Positions 8,857 to 17,546 of a stretch of DNA of 64,000 bases are shown in pieces. Position 1 is the stretch's first letter. Each line of letters starts with the position of its first letter. Origin of the DNA: Bacteroidales bacterium (lineage in GTDB: Bacteria > Bacteroidota > Bacteroidia > Bacteroidales > UBA932); contig JAFZRV010000001.1 in the NCBI GenBank assembly GCA_017619655.1, positions 1 through 64,000 on the forward strand, read 5' to 3'. A program made the position numbers and the translations under genes. A model generated the notes under the pieces. The model made no database searches and was not told the DNA's origin. It was given only the letters and a program-made list of their open reading frames with translations.

Positions 8857-8857
8857 A

Positions 8858-10450
8858 TTATTTTTCTTGATTTTTATAATTTCCTTCCACTTTTTGGAGC
8901 AGGCAGGCAGCCATCTGCCACTCGATGCCCGCGTCCAGGTATTCACTGTGTGCCTGCAGCCAGGCGGTCTGCGCGCCCAGCATCGTATTGGTCGGGATCA
9001 CGCCGGCCTCATAGCCCAGTTTGGCGCTTCTGAGATTCTCTTCCGCACTGGAGAGGTTGGATTCGGCCATCGTATATTTTTTCGCCGCTTCGTCGAAGAG
9101 ATTCCGCTGCTGGGTAACCTGCAGCGCGATCTTTTCCTGCGCATCGGCAAGCCGGCTCACGTAGAGCTTCTGTTCCGCGCGCGCCTTGCGGTATTTGTTC
9201 ACGGATTCAAAGCCGTGGAACAGGGGAATTTTCACCATCACCCCGGCGCTGAGCATCCCGCCGTCCCAGCTGTTCTGGATGCCGTTGAAGGCATTGGGGT
9301 TGGAGAGGGTATAGGCTCCGACCAGCGCCACCTGCGGCATCAGGTCGGCACGGGCGACCTTGGCCTTGCGGTCGTAAATTTCGCTGGCGAGGGTCAGGCT
9401 CCGGGTTTCAGAACGGTCGGCATAGATGTCGTCCAGCGGCTTTTCCTCTAGAAGGGCCGGCATCGGAATGACCTCCAGCTGCTCGTCGGCGAGCACGATC
9501 GGCGTGTCGAGCGGCAGGCCGATGCGCTTGCACAGCAGCATCTTCGCCAGAACCAGTCCGTTGGAAGACTTGGTGTGCATCATTTCCGCCTCGTTGGCTT
9601 TCACCTTCACCTGCAGGGCGTCGGATTCGGTCAGCATGCCGGCGGCGACGGAGGCGTCCACGTCGGCCACCATCTTCTGCAGCAGGTCGGCATAGGCCTC
9701 GGCCAGTTTGTCTTTGGCAGCGATCGAGACGATCTGCCAGTAGGCCTGGTCCACGTCGACGATCACATCGGCATAGGCGCCGTCGTAGCGGGCCTGGGCC
9801 AGTTTCTCGGCCAGGCCGGCCATCTGGTTGGCGTAGATGATCTTACCGCCCACGAACAGGGGCTGTTCCACCGTGACGGCCGCCGCCCAGACATTGTGCA
9901 GGTCCGGATGCAGGGCCGCGTCGATGTTGGCGCCGATCGCATTGACGGGTTCGGCGATGTCAGGGATGAGTCCGGCTAGGCTTTTCGGATCCACGCCCTG
10001 CAGCATCTGCAGGACCGTCTGCCACATCGGGCTGGACATATACTCCGCGGCCAGGGCCGGATTGGTCTGGATGGCCGTCATGAGCTGGGTCATGGCCCCG
10101 CTCATCTGGCCGGACAGCGCGCCGATGGCGTTTGCCGCGTTGGCGTTCAGCTGCTCCTGCAGGAGCGTACCGGCGTTGCAGAGCAGTTCCGACTGCGCGT
10201 CGCTCACGAGGGCGATATCCCTGTTATTATAAAGGTAGGCGCCCGTCGCCTTGACGTTCGGGAAATAATTGGCACGAGCGATTTTCTTGTCGTATCCGGC
10301 CATCTGTACGTCGATGCGGGCCTGTTCGAGGTCCCGGCTGGTGGAAACCGCCATTTCCCGGCAGTCGTCCAGGGTGAGCGGCCGGAGTTCCTGTGCAGCG
10401 GCCAGGATCGAGACGAGCACGCTGCAACTGAGAAGAAGAACTTTTTGCAT
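8858..10450 (-). CDS. TolC-family outer membrane efflux protein
   Basis: The 530-residue protein has a signal peptide (to about residue 20, AAAQ), then two TolC repeats with long helices and the conserved start LTLDDCREMAVSTSRDLEQA. An insertion at about 85-165 (a hydrophobic, Ala/Met/Gln-rich stretch with LSGQMSGAMTQLM) makes it longer than the usual 430-480. It is the first gene of an operon TolC-HlyD-permease-permease. Its promoter is probably the TATCTTTG at 10501-10508 on the minus strand, in the divergent region shared with the AraC regulator. Confidence 0.9.
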   Translation of the reverse strand: MQKVLLLSCSVLVSILAAAQELRPLTLDDCREMAVSTSRDLEQARIDVQMAGYDKKIARANYFPNVKATGAYLYNNRDIALVSDAQSELLCNAGTLLQEQLNANAANAIGALSGQMSGAMTQLMTAIQTNPALAAEYMSSPMWQTVLQMLQGVDPKSLAGLIPDIAEPVNAIGANIDAALHPDLHNVWAAAVTVEQPLFVGGKIIYANQMAGLAEKLAQARYDGAYADVIVDVDQAYWQIVSIAAKDKLAEAYADLLQKMVADVDASVAAGMLTESDALQVKVKANEAEMMHTKSSNGLVLAKMLLCKRIGLPLDTPIVLADEQLEVIPMPALLEEKPLDDIYADRSETRSLTLASEIYDRKAKVARADLMPQVALVGAYTLSNPNAFNGIQNSWDGGMLSAGVMVKIPLFHGFESVNKYRKARAEQKLYVSRLADAQEKIALQVTQQRNLFDEAAKKYTMAESNLSSAEENLRSAKLGYEAGVIPTNTMLGAQTAWLQAHSEYLDAGIEWQMAACLLQKVEGNYKNQEK

Positions 10451-10500
10451 ATTACTCTTTTTGATAATTTTGTCTAGCTGATTGCTTTGAAAAGCGGCTG

Positions 10501-10508
10501 CAAAGATA
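10501..10508 (-). promoter_or_regulatory. -7 element for the TolC/HlyD/ABC operon
   Basis: CAAAGATA on the plus strand reads TATCTTTG on the minus strand, an exact TAnnTTTG match about 50 bases before the TolC start. T-rich sequence lies 15-19 bases further upstream. Confidence 0.5.
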
Positions 10509-10579
10509 TGGCCACAAAATCATCCAAAAAAGCCATAAAACGACGAAATAGTTGAATTTTGGTCGAAATTCGATAAAAT

Positions 10580-10611
10580 TTTGTATATTTCTTCGAGAAT
10601 ACATACCTTTG
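10580..10611 (+). promoter_or_regulatory. Promoter of the AraC-family regulator
   Basis: TTTG (10580-10583) and TACCTTTG (10604-10611) are 20 bp apart and match the Bacteroidota -33/-7 consensus. The coding start is 25 bases downstream. Confidence 0.6.
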
Positions 10612-10636
10612 ACCCTGGAGAAAAAAAGACAATTTT

Positions 10637-11572
10637 ATGGAAAACACTTTGCAGACCATCGGGATTCCCCAGATTCTGGCACTGGCCCCGTATATCGAAG
10701 AGCACAGCATCGGAAGTGATTTCATCCTGGGGGAGGTCAGCGGCCGGCGGGTCGAGAGCAACCGCGTCATCCTGGACATGCTCAAATACCCGGTCCGTCT
10801 CGACGGCTATGTCATTTTCTTCTTGAAAAAAGGGGATGGAAGCTTCCAGCTGGATTTCAACCTGAACACCTATGAAATCCACGAGCGGTCGCTCCTGATC
10901 ACGGCCCCGGGCAACATCATCCGCCTGTCCGTTTACGATGAGGACAGGATTGCGGACAGCGAGCTGATCTTCGCTTTGCTTTCCAAGGATTTCGTCTCCA
11001 ACATGCACGTCGATTTCGACAAGACGCTCCAGGAAGCCATCCGTTTCCTGGAAAGTCCCTGCCTGACCTTGAACGAGGAGCAGCTGGATATTGCCAGCGA
11101 TTATTTCTCGTTGGCGCGGAAAATCATCCGTTCGCAGATGGACAACAAGCGGGAGATCATCAGCTCGCTCCTGACGTCCATCACCTATCTGGCCGTCAAT
11201 CTATGGCGCAGCGACATCGCCTCGGCCAAGGAGCACCTGGACGTGTCGTCCCTGCGGGTGAATCAGCTCTATGAGCAATTCATCGCGCTGGTATCGCAGC
11301 ACCACAACAAAGAGAGGGGGATGGCCTTTTACGCCGACAGGATGCACATCACGCCCAAATACCTGTCGAAGATCGTCAAGCAGGCCTCCGGCCGCAGCGG
11401 CCCCGACTGGATCGACGCGTTCGTGGTCCTGGAAGCCAAGAACCTTTTGAAATATACCGACAAGCCCGTCAAGGAGATTGTCTGGCAGCTGAACTTTCCC
11501 AACCCGTCGGTGTTCAACAAATTCTTCAAGAAGCACACGGGCCTGACCCCCTCCGAGTATCGGAAGGGATAA
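10637..11572 (+). CDS. AraC-family transcriptional regulator
   Basis: The 311-residue protein has a cupin-like N-terminal sensing domain (about 30-150) and a C-terminal AraC double helix-turn-helix (about 215-310). The HTH contains YADRMHITPKYLSKIVKQ and the family signature ending NFPNPSVFNKFFKKHTGLTP, SEYR. It is divergent from the TolC/HlyD/ABC-2 operon, with 186 bases between the starts, so control of that exporter is the natural guess. The inducer is unknown. Confidence 0.9.
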   Translation: MENTLQTIGIPQILALAPYIEEHSIGSDFILGEVSGRRVESNRVILDMLKYPVRLDGYVIFFLKKGDGSFQLDFNLNTYEIHERSLLITAPGNIIRLSVYDEDRIADSELIFALLSKDFVSNMHVDFDKTLQEAIRFLESPCLTLNEEQLDIASDYFSLARKIIRSQMDNKREIISSLLTSITYLAVNLWRSDIASAKEHLDVSSLRVNQLYEQFIALVSQHHNKERGMAFYADRMHITPKYLSKIVKQASGRSGPDWIDAFVVLEAKNLLKYTDKPVKEIVWQLNFPNPSVFNKFFKKHTGLTPSEYRKG

Positions 11573-11611
11573 TTCGCGGGAGGCCCGGTCCTTCGGGCCG
11601 GTCGGACGTAC

Positions 11612-11890
11612 TTAGATTTTGTCTTTCAGGCTGTCGATCTTGTCCTTGGCCTTGTCCATTTCGTTGCGGGCCTTGTCCATCAGGTCGGCGGCGTTGTCTT
11701 TCACTTCGCCGAAGATTTCCTTGGCTTTCGGGGAGGCCTTGGCGTAGAGGTCCTTGGCATTGTCGACCATCTCGTCGGTCACTTCGCCGAGCTTCTTGCC
11801 GGCGATTTCAGCCGCATGCTGGATCTTCTCGCCGAGGGTAATCTTGCCGTCGCCGTTGAGGTCGCGCGGATCTTTCTGTTCTTCGCTCAT
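11612..11890 (-). CDS. Small helical protein with an EF-hand-like loop
   Basis: This is a 92-residue, highly charged protein without signal peptide. Residues 8-19 (DLNGDGKITLGE) match a calcium-binding EF-hand loop (D-x-N-x-D-G-x-I-x-x-x-E). The rest is amphipathic, Lys/Asp/Ala-rich 11-mer-like helix (KDLYAKASPKAKEIFGEVKD) resembling LEA/CsbD or YtxH-type stress proteins. The role is not recognised. It ends convergently with the AraC gene, with a GC hairpin (GGCCCG/CGGGCC, 11582-11599) between them. It lies 20 bases downstream of the M28 peptidase on the same strand. Confidence 0.75.
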   Translation of the reverse strand: MSEEQKDPRDLNGDGKITLGEKIQHAAEIAGKKLGEVTDEMVDNAKDLYAKASPKAKEIFGEVKDNAADLMDKARNEMDKAKDKIDSLKDKI

Positions 11891-11910
11891 AGCAGTATCA
11901 AGTCAATAGG

Positions 11911-13470
11911 TTATTCTTTGTACAGGCCCTCGCGGGAAAGCAGGTGGTCGAGGTTGGCCAGGCCGTACATGACGACCGCGGTGACGACGGCCGAGTGCTC
12001 CATGTATTCGGGAATCGTCTTGTTGTAGATGTCACGCTCGGTGTGCCAGATCTCGCGGTATTCGAAGTTGTAGCCCTTCGGGTCGGTCTCGCGGAAGGAG
12101 ATGGCCGGCACGCCGTTCATCGTGAAATAGGCGTGGTCGCTGCCGCCGGCGCGGGTCGGGCGCGGCTGCGGCGGGCCCTGGCGTTTCTCGACGGTAAACG
12201 GGAATTCGGGGTTCAGGTCCATGACGGGCTTGCAGACTTCCACGAAGTCGTCGTACATGGCCGGGGGCACGGAGATGCCGGTGGCGCAGAGCGGGCCGCC
12301 GTCGCGGTTGAAGTAGTTGGAGATCTTGTCGAGCGGAACGGTCTTGTTCTCCACGAAGAACTTCGAGCCCAGCAGGCCGAACTCCTCGCCCGTCCAGATG
12401 CAGAAGAGCATCGTGCGTTTGGGCTTCGCGCCGGAAAGGGCCAGCAGGCGGGCGGCCTCCATGGTCACGGAGGTGCCGTTGCCGTCGTCGATGGCGCCGG
12501 TGCCGACGTCATAGGAATCGAGGTGGCCGCCGGCCAGCACGTATTCCTTCGGATACTTGCTGCCGCGCAGGATGCCGATCACGTTGTGGTATTTCACGGG
12601 TCCGCGGTAGAAGTGGTTGCGGATGTCGAATTCGAGCTGGAAGATGTCCTTGCGCTCGACCTTGGCCTTGATGACCTTGAACTGCGCCTCGTCGAGCAGG
12701 ATGTCGCACACGTGCGGAAGGTTCTCCATCGTGATGTCGTAGCAGTTGGCCCGGTCGTACATCACCTGGAGAGGCACCTTGGCCGAGCGGATGAAGCCCG
12801 CCACGCCGGCCTCGACCATTTCCTGGTAGAAAGGCGCCGTGACCTGCTCTCCTTTGTATTCAATCAGTTCCTTGGGATTGTCGCGGTGCTCGAAGTTCCA
12901 GCGGCGGATCTCGTTGTTCTGACGGTCGATGTCCTCGCTCGCCTTGCGCACTTCAAGGCGCTTCTCGTTGGCCTTGGCCGACCAGTCGATGGCCATGCCG
13001 TTCGACTCGGCGTCGAGCAGCACCCAGGCACCCTTCATCACGCCCTTCATGCGGTCGAAGTCGCGCTGGGTCTTGGGCTCGAGAAGCACGATGCCGGCCT
13101 GCTTGCCGTGCGTGCCCGCCGTGTAGGAGGGCGTGCCGAAATGCAGCACCATGCCGTCTTCGCTGAGCATGCGCCCGGACCAGGGACCGCGGTTGAAGCC
13201 CACGTTGATCTGCCCGGCTTCCTGCACCATCACCTCCAGGCCCCATGACTCGAACTGTTCCTTGACCCAGGCTTCCGCTTCGGTCAGCGCAGCGGAACCG
13301 ACGATGCGGCCGCCGATGACGTTGGCCAGGTGGTCGTCGTGCGCCATGGTCCGGTTGTCGGTGGTGCCGATTTCAATGATTTTCTTGACGGTCTTGTCCT
13401 GTGCGGAAAGGGACAAAGAAAAGCTGATCGCCACCAGGGCAGTCAGCATATACATCAGGGATTTTTTCAT
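11911..13470 (-). CDS. M28-family zinc aminopeptidase/carboxypeptidase, exported
   Basis: The 519-residue secreted protein has a signal peptide (to about residue 23, SLSAQ), a PA-like inserted domain (about 85-280) and the M28 catalytic core. Zinc ligands are recognisable in AGGHLDSYDVGTGAIDDGNG (His and Asp, about residue 316 on) and WTGEEFGLLGS (Glu pair, about residue 360), with a late His in GGSDHAYF. The arrangement is that of glutamate carboxypeptidase Q-like peptidases, common in Bacteroidota for peptide scavenging. It lies 60 bases downstream of the acyl carrier protein gene; a functional link is not evident. Confidence 0.88.
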   Translation of the reverse strand: MKKSLMYMLTALVAISFSLSLSAQDKTVKKIIEIGTTDNRTMAHDDHLANVIGGRIVGSAALTEAEAWVKEQFESWGLEVMVQEAGQINVGFNRGPWSGRMLSEDGMVLHFGTPSYTAGTHGKQAGIVLLEPKTQRDFDRMKGVMKGAWVLLDAESNGMAIDWSAKANEKRLEVRKASEDIDRQNNEIRRWNFEHRDNPKELIEYKGEQVTAPFYQEMVEAGVAGFIRSAKVPLQVMYDRANCYDITMENLPHVCDILLDEAQFKVIKAKVERKDIFQLEFDIRNHFYRGPVKYHNVIGILRGSKYPKEYVLAGGHLDSYDVGTGAIDDGNGTSVTMEAARLLALSGAKPKRTMLFCIWTGEEFGLLGSKFFVENKTVPLDKISNYFNRDGGPLCATGISVPPAMYDDFVEVCKPVMDLNPEFPFTVEKRQGPPQPRPTRAGGSDHAYFTMNGVPAISFRETDPKGYNFEYREIWHTERDIYNKTIPEYMEHSAVVTAVVMYGLANLDHLLSREGLYKE

Positions 13471-13530
13471 AGGGCAATTGCTTTTACCCTACAAAAGTAG
13501 CAAAAAAAACGGCTCGATGGAGCCCGGGGC

Positions 13531-13770
13531 TCAGAGGCGCTCGTAAACGAAGTCGTAGAGCGCTTCGAACGTGAGGATGTGGCTGACTTCCACGCCTTTG
13601 AGCTTGACGCCCGTCTGGGCTTCGATCAGCGCGATCAGGTCGACGAGGCTCAGGCTGTCGAGGTCGAGGGTCTCCTTGATGGGAGCGTCCAGGGCGAGTT
13701 TCTCCTCTTCGAGCTCGAATTCTTCCGCGATGGCGGGGCGCAGCTTATCGATGAGTTCTTGTTTATTCAT
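13531..13770 (-). CDS. Acyl carrier protein, dedicated (non-housekeeping type)
   Basis: This is a 79-residue, acidic, four-helix protein with the phosphopantetheine attachment motif DLDSLS (Ser39). The sequence differs from typical FabD/FabF-partner AcpP (usual motif ADSLD). Its start overlaps the end of the acyltransferase gene by 8 bases, so the two are translationally coupled. It probably supplies acyl chains to that acyltransferase, as in lipid or aryl-polyene/flexirubin-like clusters, although no ketosynthase is present here. Confidence 0.88.
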   Translation of the reverse strand: MNKQELIDKLRPAIAEEFELEEEKLALDAPIKETLDLDSLSLVDLIALIEAQTGVKLKGVEVSHILTFEALYDFVYERL

Positions 13771-15082
13771 GATACAGGATGTTTTTCAGTTGGGTGAATA
13801 AGGACGCCCGCTCTTCTTTCAGGGCCTGGGCGCGCCGGCCTGCTTTCAGGTAGCGGAAGTCGGCCCGCAGGCGCAGCGCCAGCCGGGTCCAGTACCACTC
13901 GAAGATGCAGAGCAGCGGCAGCGCGAAGCCATGGACCAGCGACCAGGCGCCCAGCCAGTGCCATCCCACCAGCACGGTGGCCAGGAAGCCCAGCGGGAGG
14001 ATCAGCAGCACGTCGATGGGCAGGAGGAAGGTGCCCTCGAACATATTGTCTTCCATCTTGTGCGAGAAATGCTGCGGGATCACCCAGCACGGGACGGCGG
14101 GCCAGATGGAGAAGATGGCCAGCGGCAGGGTCAGCAGCAGGAGCAGGGCTTCGCCGATGACCGTGGCCAGGCCGGGCTTCTTCTCGAACTGCCTGTCTTC
14201 CAGGCCCAGCGACTGCAGGTTCTCGCGCAGCGCGCGAAGCTTTTCGAAGGGAATCTCGCTGGCGGACATCCGGTCGACAAGCTCCTTGTCGGCTTCCAGT
14301 TTCTCGGGCAGGCGCTCCGGATCCTTGCCCAGGGAGCGGGCGAAGTCCTGGCCGAACGCGCTGCGGCGCAGGTAGTCGATCTCGTCGTAGTGCTCCAGGT
14401 CCTGGACGTCGAGCATCAGCTCGCGGATCTGGGCCCGGACCAGCTCGTTGACCTGGCGCCAGGCGGTGCGGGGACGGGTCTGGTAGAGCTCGTAGTACGG
14501 CTTCAGGGAAATGGGCTTGCCGAAGCGCACGAGCATGTCGTTGCGGATGCCGTGGTATTTCGAATAGTGGTTGCAGGAGGGCAGGACAAAGATCTCTTTC
14601 TGGAAATTCTCCTGTGCGGCGGCCTCGAAGGCCATGCGCAGGTAGCCCTGTGCGAAGAATCCCAGCCAGTGGCGGGTCTGGTGCCCGGCTTCGGGATAGA
14701 GCAGGAGGGTATGTCCGGCGAGAATGTCTTTTTCCGACAGGCGGAAGGTCTCCTGGTTCTTGTCCAGCTGCTCTTCGCCCTGATACATCATCCGGAATGC
14801 GGGACGAAGCCCCACCCAGAGGATGAATTTGGTGAACAAAGGGTTGATCGTGAAGGCGTCGGCCCGGGCGATGAAGCGCATCTTCCGGTCGTTGACGGCC
14901 AGGAGAACGCCCAGTGCGTCGTTCAGGCAGTTCTGGTGATCCGATACCATGACCACGGGCGTCCCGTCGGCCGGAAGGTTCCCCACATCCAGACTGTAGT
15001 AGCGCCGGTAATAGAAGCCGTTGATCATCAGGCGGAAATACGCCTTGACCAGTTTATAGGGCAATGATATCTTTTCCTTCAC
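13763..15082 (-). CDS. 1-acylglycerol-3-phosphate acyltransferase-like protein (PlsC domain)
   Basis: The 439-residue protein has an N-terminal PlsC-type acyltransferase domain (about 40-230) with the catalytic SDHQNCLNDAL (H-x5-D, the spacing seen in Bacteroidota members) and the substrate motif LLLYPEAGHQTRHW in place of FPEGTRS. The C-terminal third (about 300-410) contains several hydrophobic segments (ALLLLLTLPLAIFSIWP; DVLLILPLGFLATVLVGW), so it is membrane-bound. It is the first gene of the acyltransferase-ACP pair. A minus-strand TATCTTTG (15105-15112) lies about 23 bases upstream of its start. Confidence 0.85.
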   Translation of the reverse strand: MKEKISLPYKLVKAYFRLMINGFYYRRYYSLDVGNLPADGTPVVMVSDHQNCLNDALGVLLAVNDRKMRFIARADAFTINPLFTKFILWVGLRPAFRMMYQGEEQLDKNQETFRLSEKDILAGHTLLLYPEAGHQTRHWLGFFAQGYLRMAFEAAAQENFQKEIFVLPSCNHYSKYHGIRNDMLVRFGKPISLKPYYELYQTRPRTAWRQVNELVRAQIRELMLDVQDLEHYDEIDYLRRSAFGQDFARSLGKDPERLPEKLEADKELVDRMSASEIPFEKLRALRENLQSLGLEDRQFEKKPGLATVIGEALLLLLTLPLAIFSIWPAVPCWVIPQHFSHKMEDNMFEGTFLLPIDVLLILPLGFLATVLVGWHWLGAWSLVHGFALPLLCIFEWYWTRLALRLRADFRYLKAGRRAQALKEERASLFTQLKNILYHE

Positions 15083-15142
15083 TTCCTTTTGACAAAAAGT
15101 GCGGCAAAGATAATCAAAAAAATTCGTACCTCTATAAAGTAG

Positions 15143-15173
15143 TTTGATTGGCTCGAAATTTGTTGTATTTTTG
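15143..15173 (+). promoter_or_regulatory. Promoter of the RND efflux operon
   Basis: TTTG (15143-15146) and TATTTTTG (15166-15173) with a 19-bp spacer form a near-ideal Bacteroidota promoter, 31 bases ahead of the TolC start. Confidence 0.75.
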
Positions 15174-15204
15174 CGCCTTCATACGTAGAAATCAAGCTGA
15201 TAAA

Positions 15205-16503
15205 ATGAGAAATATGACGAAAAAAACAGGACTGTTCGTGCTTGCCCTGCTCGTTGTTACGAGTGCATTCGCACAGGACGGTCCCGGCCGGATATCCTTT
15301 ACGCTCGACGAAGCGCAGCAGTATGCGATCGAGCATAACCGCACGCTGGCCAACGCCTCGATCGATGTCCAGAAAGTCCAGGCGAGCAAGTGGCAGACCA
15401 TCGCCGGCATGCTCCCGCAGATCACGGCGAGCGGATCCTATTCCAACATGATGGGGTATAAGATGGATCTCGGCCAGATGCAGCTCTCCATGCCGCCGTA
15501 CGCCACCTTCAACCTCCAGACCTCCCTCGCGCTGAGCGGCGCGCAGATCGTGTCGCTGCAAGTGGCCGACATCTCCCGCAAGATGGCCGACATCACGGTG
15601 CAGAAGACCGAGCAGGAGATCGCCGAGCAGGTGGAGACCCTCTACTTCTCCGCGCTGGTGACGGAAGAGACCGTCCAATTGCTCGAGGAGAACCTCGCCA
15701 GCATGATTAAGCTTTGCAAAATCACCCAGAACTCCGTGGACGTGGGCGTGGCCGAGCAGACCGATGCCGACCAGCTGAAGGTGCAGGCCGCCTCGATGGA
15801 AAGTTCCATCAACACGACCCGCCGCGCCCTCGAAATGGTGTACAATACGATGCGGGTCCAGCTCTGCCTCGACGATGACACCGAGATCGTCCTGACCGAA
15901 AACATCGACGACCTGCTCAGCACCCAGCGCAGCGAAGCCCTGCTGAACGAGGTGTTCGACATCGACCGGAACTACGATTTCCAACTCCTGAAGCAGAACA
16001 CCGAGCTGGCCCGCAAGCAGATCGCCCTGACGGGCTGGTCGAACGGGCCGACGTTCAGCGTGTACCACCAATACAACGGCCGTCACAATTTCAGCAACGA
16101 GCCGACCATGAACATGACGCCGCCGAACATGATCGGCGCCCAGCTCAACATTCCGATCTTCACCTCCGGCAAGATGAGCGCCGCCATGAAGGACGCGCGC
16201 CTCTCCTACAAGAAGCAGCTCAACCAGCTGGAAGACACGGAACTGGCCCTTCGCGTCCAGCACCATCAGCTGGTCTATAACCTGCGCAGCGCCCTCGAAA
16301 AGTACGACATCCAGAAGCAGAACGTGGAAGTGGCGCAGCGCGTGTTCGACAACATCGCCAAGAAATACGAGTACGGCGTGTCCTCGAGCCTCGACGTGAC
16401 CAACGCGGGCACCAACCTCATCACGGCGCAGAGCAACTATGTGCAGGCCCTGCTCGAGATCGTCGAAGCCCAGCTGGCCCTTGAACAACTGTTGAATAAA
16501 TAG
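15205..16503 (+). CDS. TolC-family outer membrane protein of RND pump
   Basis: The 432-residue protein has a signal peptide (ending AFAQ), the TolC start motif ISFTLDEAQQYAIEHNRTL and two repeats of paired long helices. Family length is normal. The start at 15205 (MRNMTKK) sits correctly behind the promoter; a longer reading from 15148 would begin upstream of the -7 element and is rejected. It is first in the operon TolC-adaptor-RND-PII-like. Confidence 0.92.
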   Translation: MRNMTKKTGLFVLALLVVTSAFAQDGPGRISFTLDEAQQYAIEHNRTLANASIDVQKVQASKWQTIAGMLPQITASGSYSNMMGYKMDLGQMQLSMPPYATFNLQTSLALSGAQIVSLQVADISRKMADITVQKTEQEIAEQVETLYFSALVTEETVQLLEENLASMIKLCKITQNSVDVGVAEQTDADQLKVQAASMESSINTTRRALEMVYNTMRVQLCLDDDTEIVLTENIDDLLSTQRSEALLNEVFDIDRNYDFQLLKQNTELARKQIALTGWSNGPTFSVYHQYNGRHNFSNEPTMNMTPPNMIGAQLNIPIFTSGKMSAAMKDARLSYKKQLNQLEDTELALRVQHHQLVYNLRSALEKYDIQKQNVEVAQRVFDNIAKKYEYGVSSSLDVTNAGTNLITAQSNYVQALLEIVEAQLALEQLLNK

Positions 16504-16514
16504 AAAGAATCCAT

Positions 16515-17543
16515 ATGAAAAGAAGCAATCTCTCCCTTCTGTCCATCGCGCTCCTGCTGGCAGCCTTTGTGACAGCTTCCTGCGGCGACAAGCAGGCTCA
16601 GCAGCAGCTTGAACAGCGCACCGAACTGGTCGAGACGACCACGCTGGCCCTGTCCGACATCTCGCGCGAGCTCGAGTTCTCCACCACGCTGGAGGGCTGG
16701 CAGACGCTCAACGTCTCGCCTTCCATCACCGGCAAGATCGAGCACATCTACACCGAAGTCGGCACGAACGTCAGCGCCGGCACGATGCTCGTCCGGATGG
16801 ACCAGAACCAATACAACACCACCAAGCTGACCTACGCCAACCTGGGCGTCGACATGCAGCGCATGGAATCGCTCCGCGAGAGCGGCGCCGTGTCCCAGCA
16901 GGTCTACGACCAGACCAAGCTGAGCTACGACCAGACCCGGGAGTCGCTGGAATTCCTGGAGAGGAACACCTTCGTGAAGGCTCCCTTCGCGGGCGTGATC
17001 TCGGCGAAGAACTATGAGGACGGCGAGCTCTACAGCGGCCAGCCCATCCTCGTGCTGACGCAGCTCCATACGCTGAAGGCCCTGATCGCCATTCCCGAGA
17101 ACTACTACCCGAACGTGAAGAAGGGCATGCAGGTCAGCATCCAGTCGGATGTGTACCCCGGACAGGTCTTCCCCGCCACGATCGACGTGGTCTATCCGAC
17201 CGTCGATCCGGCTTCCCACACCTTCCAGGCGAAGCTGCGGATTCCGAACGGCTCGCTGAAGCTGCGCCCGGGCATGTACGTGAAGACGCACATGTCGATG
17301 GGCATGGCCCGCGCCCTCGTGGTGCCCTACCAGTCCGTACTGAAACTCACCGGCTCGAACGACCGCTATGTCTTCCTCGATGAAGGCGGCGTGGCCAAGC
17401 GCGTGTTCGTGAAGCTGGGACAGCGTTTCGACGAGAATATCGAACTCATCAGCGACGAAATCCATGAAGGCGACCGTCTTGTGACGGTGGGCCAGGCCAA
17501 GCTGGTGGACGGCGTGAAGTTGAACGTAACCAAGGAGAACTAA
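16515..17543 (+). CDS. RND efflux periplasmic adaptor, lipoprotein
   Basis: The 342-residue protein has a lipoprotein signal (VTASC, Cys at about residue 23). It then has the membrane-fusion-protein order: lipoyl half (SPSITGKIEHIYTEVGTNVS), a short coiled-coil hairpin (about 95-155), second lipoyl half (VKAPFAGVISAKNYEDGE), beta-barrel (about 180-255, TFQAKLRIPNGSLKLRPGMY) and a membrane-proximal domain. It links the RND pump to TolC and lies 11 bases downstream of the TolC gene. Confidence 0.93.
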   Translation: MKRSNLSLLSIALLLAAFVTASCGDKQAQQQLEQRTELVETTTLALSDISRELEFSTTLEGWQTLNVSPSITGKIEHIYTEVGTNVSAGTMLVRMDQNQYNTTKLTYANLGVDMQRMESLRESGAVSQQVYDQTKLSYDQTRESLEFLERNTFVKAPFAGVISAKNYEDGELYSGQPILVLTQLHTLKALIAIPENYYPNVKKGMQVSIQSDVYPGQVFPATIDVVYPTVDPASHTFQAKLRIPNGSLKLRPGMYVKTHMSMGMARALVVPYQSVLKLTGSNDRYVFLDEGGVAKRVFVKLGQRFDENIELISDEIHEGDRLVTVGQAKLVDGVKLNVTKEN

Positions 17544-17546
17544 GCG

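Noticed and set aside
11582..11599. Terminator between the AraC gene and the EF-hand-like gene
   Set aside because: The GC hairpin is real but has no T-tract on either strand, so it is mentioned only as a hairpin.
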